Shown: one piece after another, positions 63,096 to 64,000 of the stretch
Position numbering within the stretch: the first letter of the stretch is position 1
Layout of the letters: the number at the start of each line of letters is the position of its first letter
Source of the DNA: Spirosoma endophyticum
Lineage (GTDB): Bacteria; Bacteroidota; Bacteroidia; Cytophagales; Spirosomataceae
Reading direction: 5' to 3'
Length of the DNA: 64,000 bases
NCBI RefSeq assembly: GCF_900112365.1
Contig: NZ_FOLQ01000018.1
Span: forward strand, 1-64,000
Translations under genes and position numbers: made by a program
The notes under the pieces: model-generated
The model's input: only the letters and a program-made list of their open reading frames with translations
What the model was told of the DNA's origin: nothing
The model's database searches: none

Positions 63096-64000
63096 ATGGT
63101 TTATAAAAACCCCGCCTTCCTGGTAATTTTTCTTTTTCTGCTACGTAGCAATCCCCTGAACGCCCAAAGCAGCGCTAGTGACGGCGATTGTCATTGTCAG
63201 GAACTGGCAAAAGGGACGTTTGCGGGAGCAACCATCACCACGGCGGAATGTGTACCGGCGGGAACGTTTACTCCGCCGGGCGGTGGTCAGTCAATTACGG
63301 GTTTGCCCGCCTTTTGCCGGGTGGCTGCTACGTTGAAACCCACGCCTGAGTCCAACATTCGGATTGAGGTATGGCTGCCGAAAACCAACTGGAACGAACG
63401 ATTTCTAGGGACCGGCACGGGTGGGGGAGCGGGAAGCATTTCATACGGAGCGCTGGCCAATGGACTAAAGCGCGGATTTGCCACGACCAACACCGATATG
63501 GGAACCTCGTCGAATGCCAATGAGGCCGTTGGTCATCCCGAACGCTGGGTAGATTTTGGGCATCGGGCTACGCACGAGATGACGGCGACGGCCAAGGCAA
63601 TCACCCAGGCCTACTACAAAAAGCCGTTTCACCATGCCTACTTCGCAGGGTGTTCGACCGGTGGGCAGCAAGCGTTGATGGAAGCACAACGGTACCCGGA
63701 TGATTACAACGGAATTCTGGCCGGAGCACCAGCGAACAATCGAACCCACCTGCACACGGGATTCGTCTGGAACTATAAGGTAACCAATCAGATACCGGGC
63801 AGTACGTTCTCGAAGGAAAAGATAGCATTCATTACCAATGCCGTGATCAATGCCTGTGCCGGTAAGGACGGCGGGGCACCCGGCGACAATTTCCTGACCG
63901 ATCCCCGAGCCTGCCAATTCGACCCGGAAACACTTCCTAGATGCCCAGCCGGCACTGACGAGGGTACGTGCCTCACCCCCGCTCAATTGACGGCGTTGAA
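63096..64000 (+). CDS. Tannase/feruloyl esterase family protein, N-terminal part (cut by right edge)
   Basis: A frame open from ATG 63096 to the window end (301 codons). The signal peptide (about 1-24) ends NPLNAQ. After a Cys-rich start (CHCQELAKG) comes the tannase/feruloyl esterase fold: IEVWLPKTNWNERFLGTGTG, GFATTNTDMGTSS and the nucleophile Ser187 in FAGCSTGGQQAL. Cys186 before it would pair with the cysteine next to the catalytic His in the family's disulphide-linked CS-D-HC motif, which lies outside the window. It should cleave ester links between phenolic acids and sugars or alcohols in the periplasm or outside the cell. Confidence 0.85.
   Translation, partial: MVYKNPAFLVIFLFLLRSNPLNAQSSASDGDCHCQELAKGTFAGATITTAECVPAGTFTPPGGGQSITGLPAFCRVAATLKPTPESNIRIEVWLPKTNWNERFLGTGTGGGAGSISYGALANGLKRGFATTNTDMGTSSNANEAVGHPERWVDFGHRATHEMTATAKAITQAYYKKPFHHAYFAGCSTGGQQALMEAQRYPDDYNGILAGAPANNRTHLHTGFVWNYKVTNQIPGSTFSKEKIAFITNAVINACAGKDGGAPGDNFLTDPRACQFDPETLPRCPAGTDEGTCLTPAQLTAL

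Noticed and set aside
1..64000. tRNA, rRNA, CRISPR arrays, riboswitches or an origin
   Set aside because: I looked for cloverleaf-like and regularly repeated sequences and found none that I could support.

Overview
The window looks like a chromosomal segment of a Bacteroidota bacterium of the order Cytophagales; Spirosoma or a close relative is my best guess. That is an inference from gene content: a SusC/SusD pair with an N-terminal signalling domain, an ECF sigma/FecR pair, a type IX secretion-like tail, two GH92 enzymes, LytS/LytTR signalling, tannase-like and DUF1080 proteins, and moderate GC. No rRNA, tRNA or CRISPR array was seen.

Layout. At 1-~480 is the 5' end of an IS110-family transposase running off the left edge, with a strongly structured leader that could be its bridge RNA. 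At 0.7-5.4 kb is a giant secreted GH10 xylanase with four CBMs. At 6-18.5 kb is a stress/trehalose-type island: two SDR dehydrogenases flanking a zinc alcohol dehydrogenase, then two GH13-treZ cassettes on either side of two tandem DUF421 membrane proteins. The second GH13 is a lipoprotein resembling trehalose synthase, and no treY is visible. At 18.6-24.5 kb are a PQQ sugar dehydrogenase lipoprotein, a LytS/LytTR two-component pair, a secreted protein gene broken by an in-frame TAG, an ArsR-like regulator and an aldo/keto reductase. At 24.9-30.2 kb are a small orphan ORF and a minus-strand group of DUF1080 hydrolase, a cupredoxin-propeller-HEAT protein and an FG-GAP protein.

At 30.6-45.8 kb is a polysaccharide utilisation locus, probably for alpha-mannosides: ECF sigma, FecR anti-sigma, STN-SusC, SusD, two tandem GH92 enzymes, an L-lactate permease and an unrecognised secreted protein that may be a TIM barrel. 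Sigma, FecR and the STN domain would form a trans-envelope switch. The two GH92 genes share an almost identical 3' segment, which suggests gene conversion.

At 45.9-54.7 kb, on the minus strand, are a subtilase fused to a beta-helix region, a polytopic membrane protein, and a group of three exported hydrolases (M20 amidohydrolase, P1 peptidase, alpha/beta hydrolase). At 55-64 kb, on the plus strand, are katG, a PQQ dehydrogenase with an internal haem c domain, a quinone-oxidoreductase-like MDR protein, an acyl-CoA-ligase-like enzyme and a tannase/feruloyl-esterase-like protein cut by the right edge.

The intergenic spaces are rich in long perfect palindromes. Several look like terminators or REP-like elements, and one hairpin encloses the Shine-Dalgarno sequence and start codon of a DUF421 gene.
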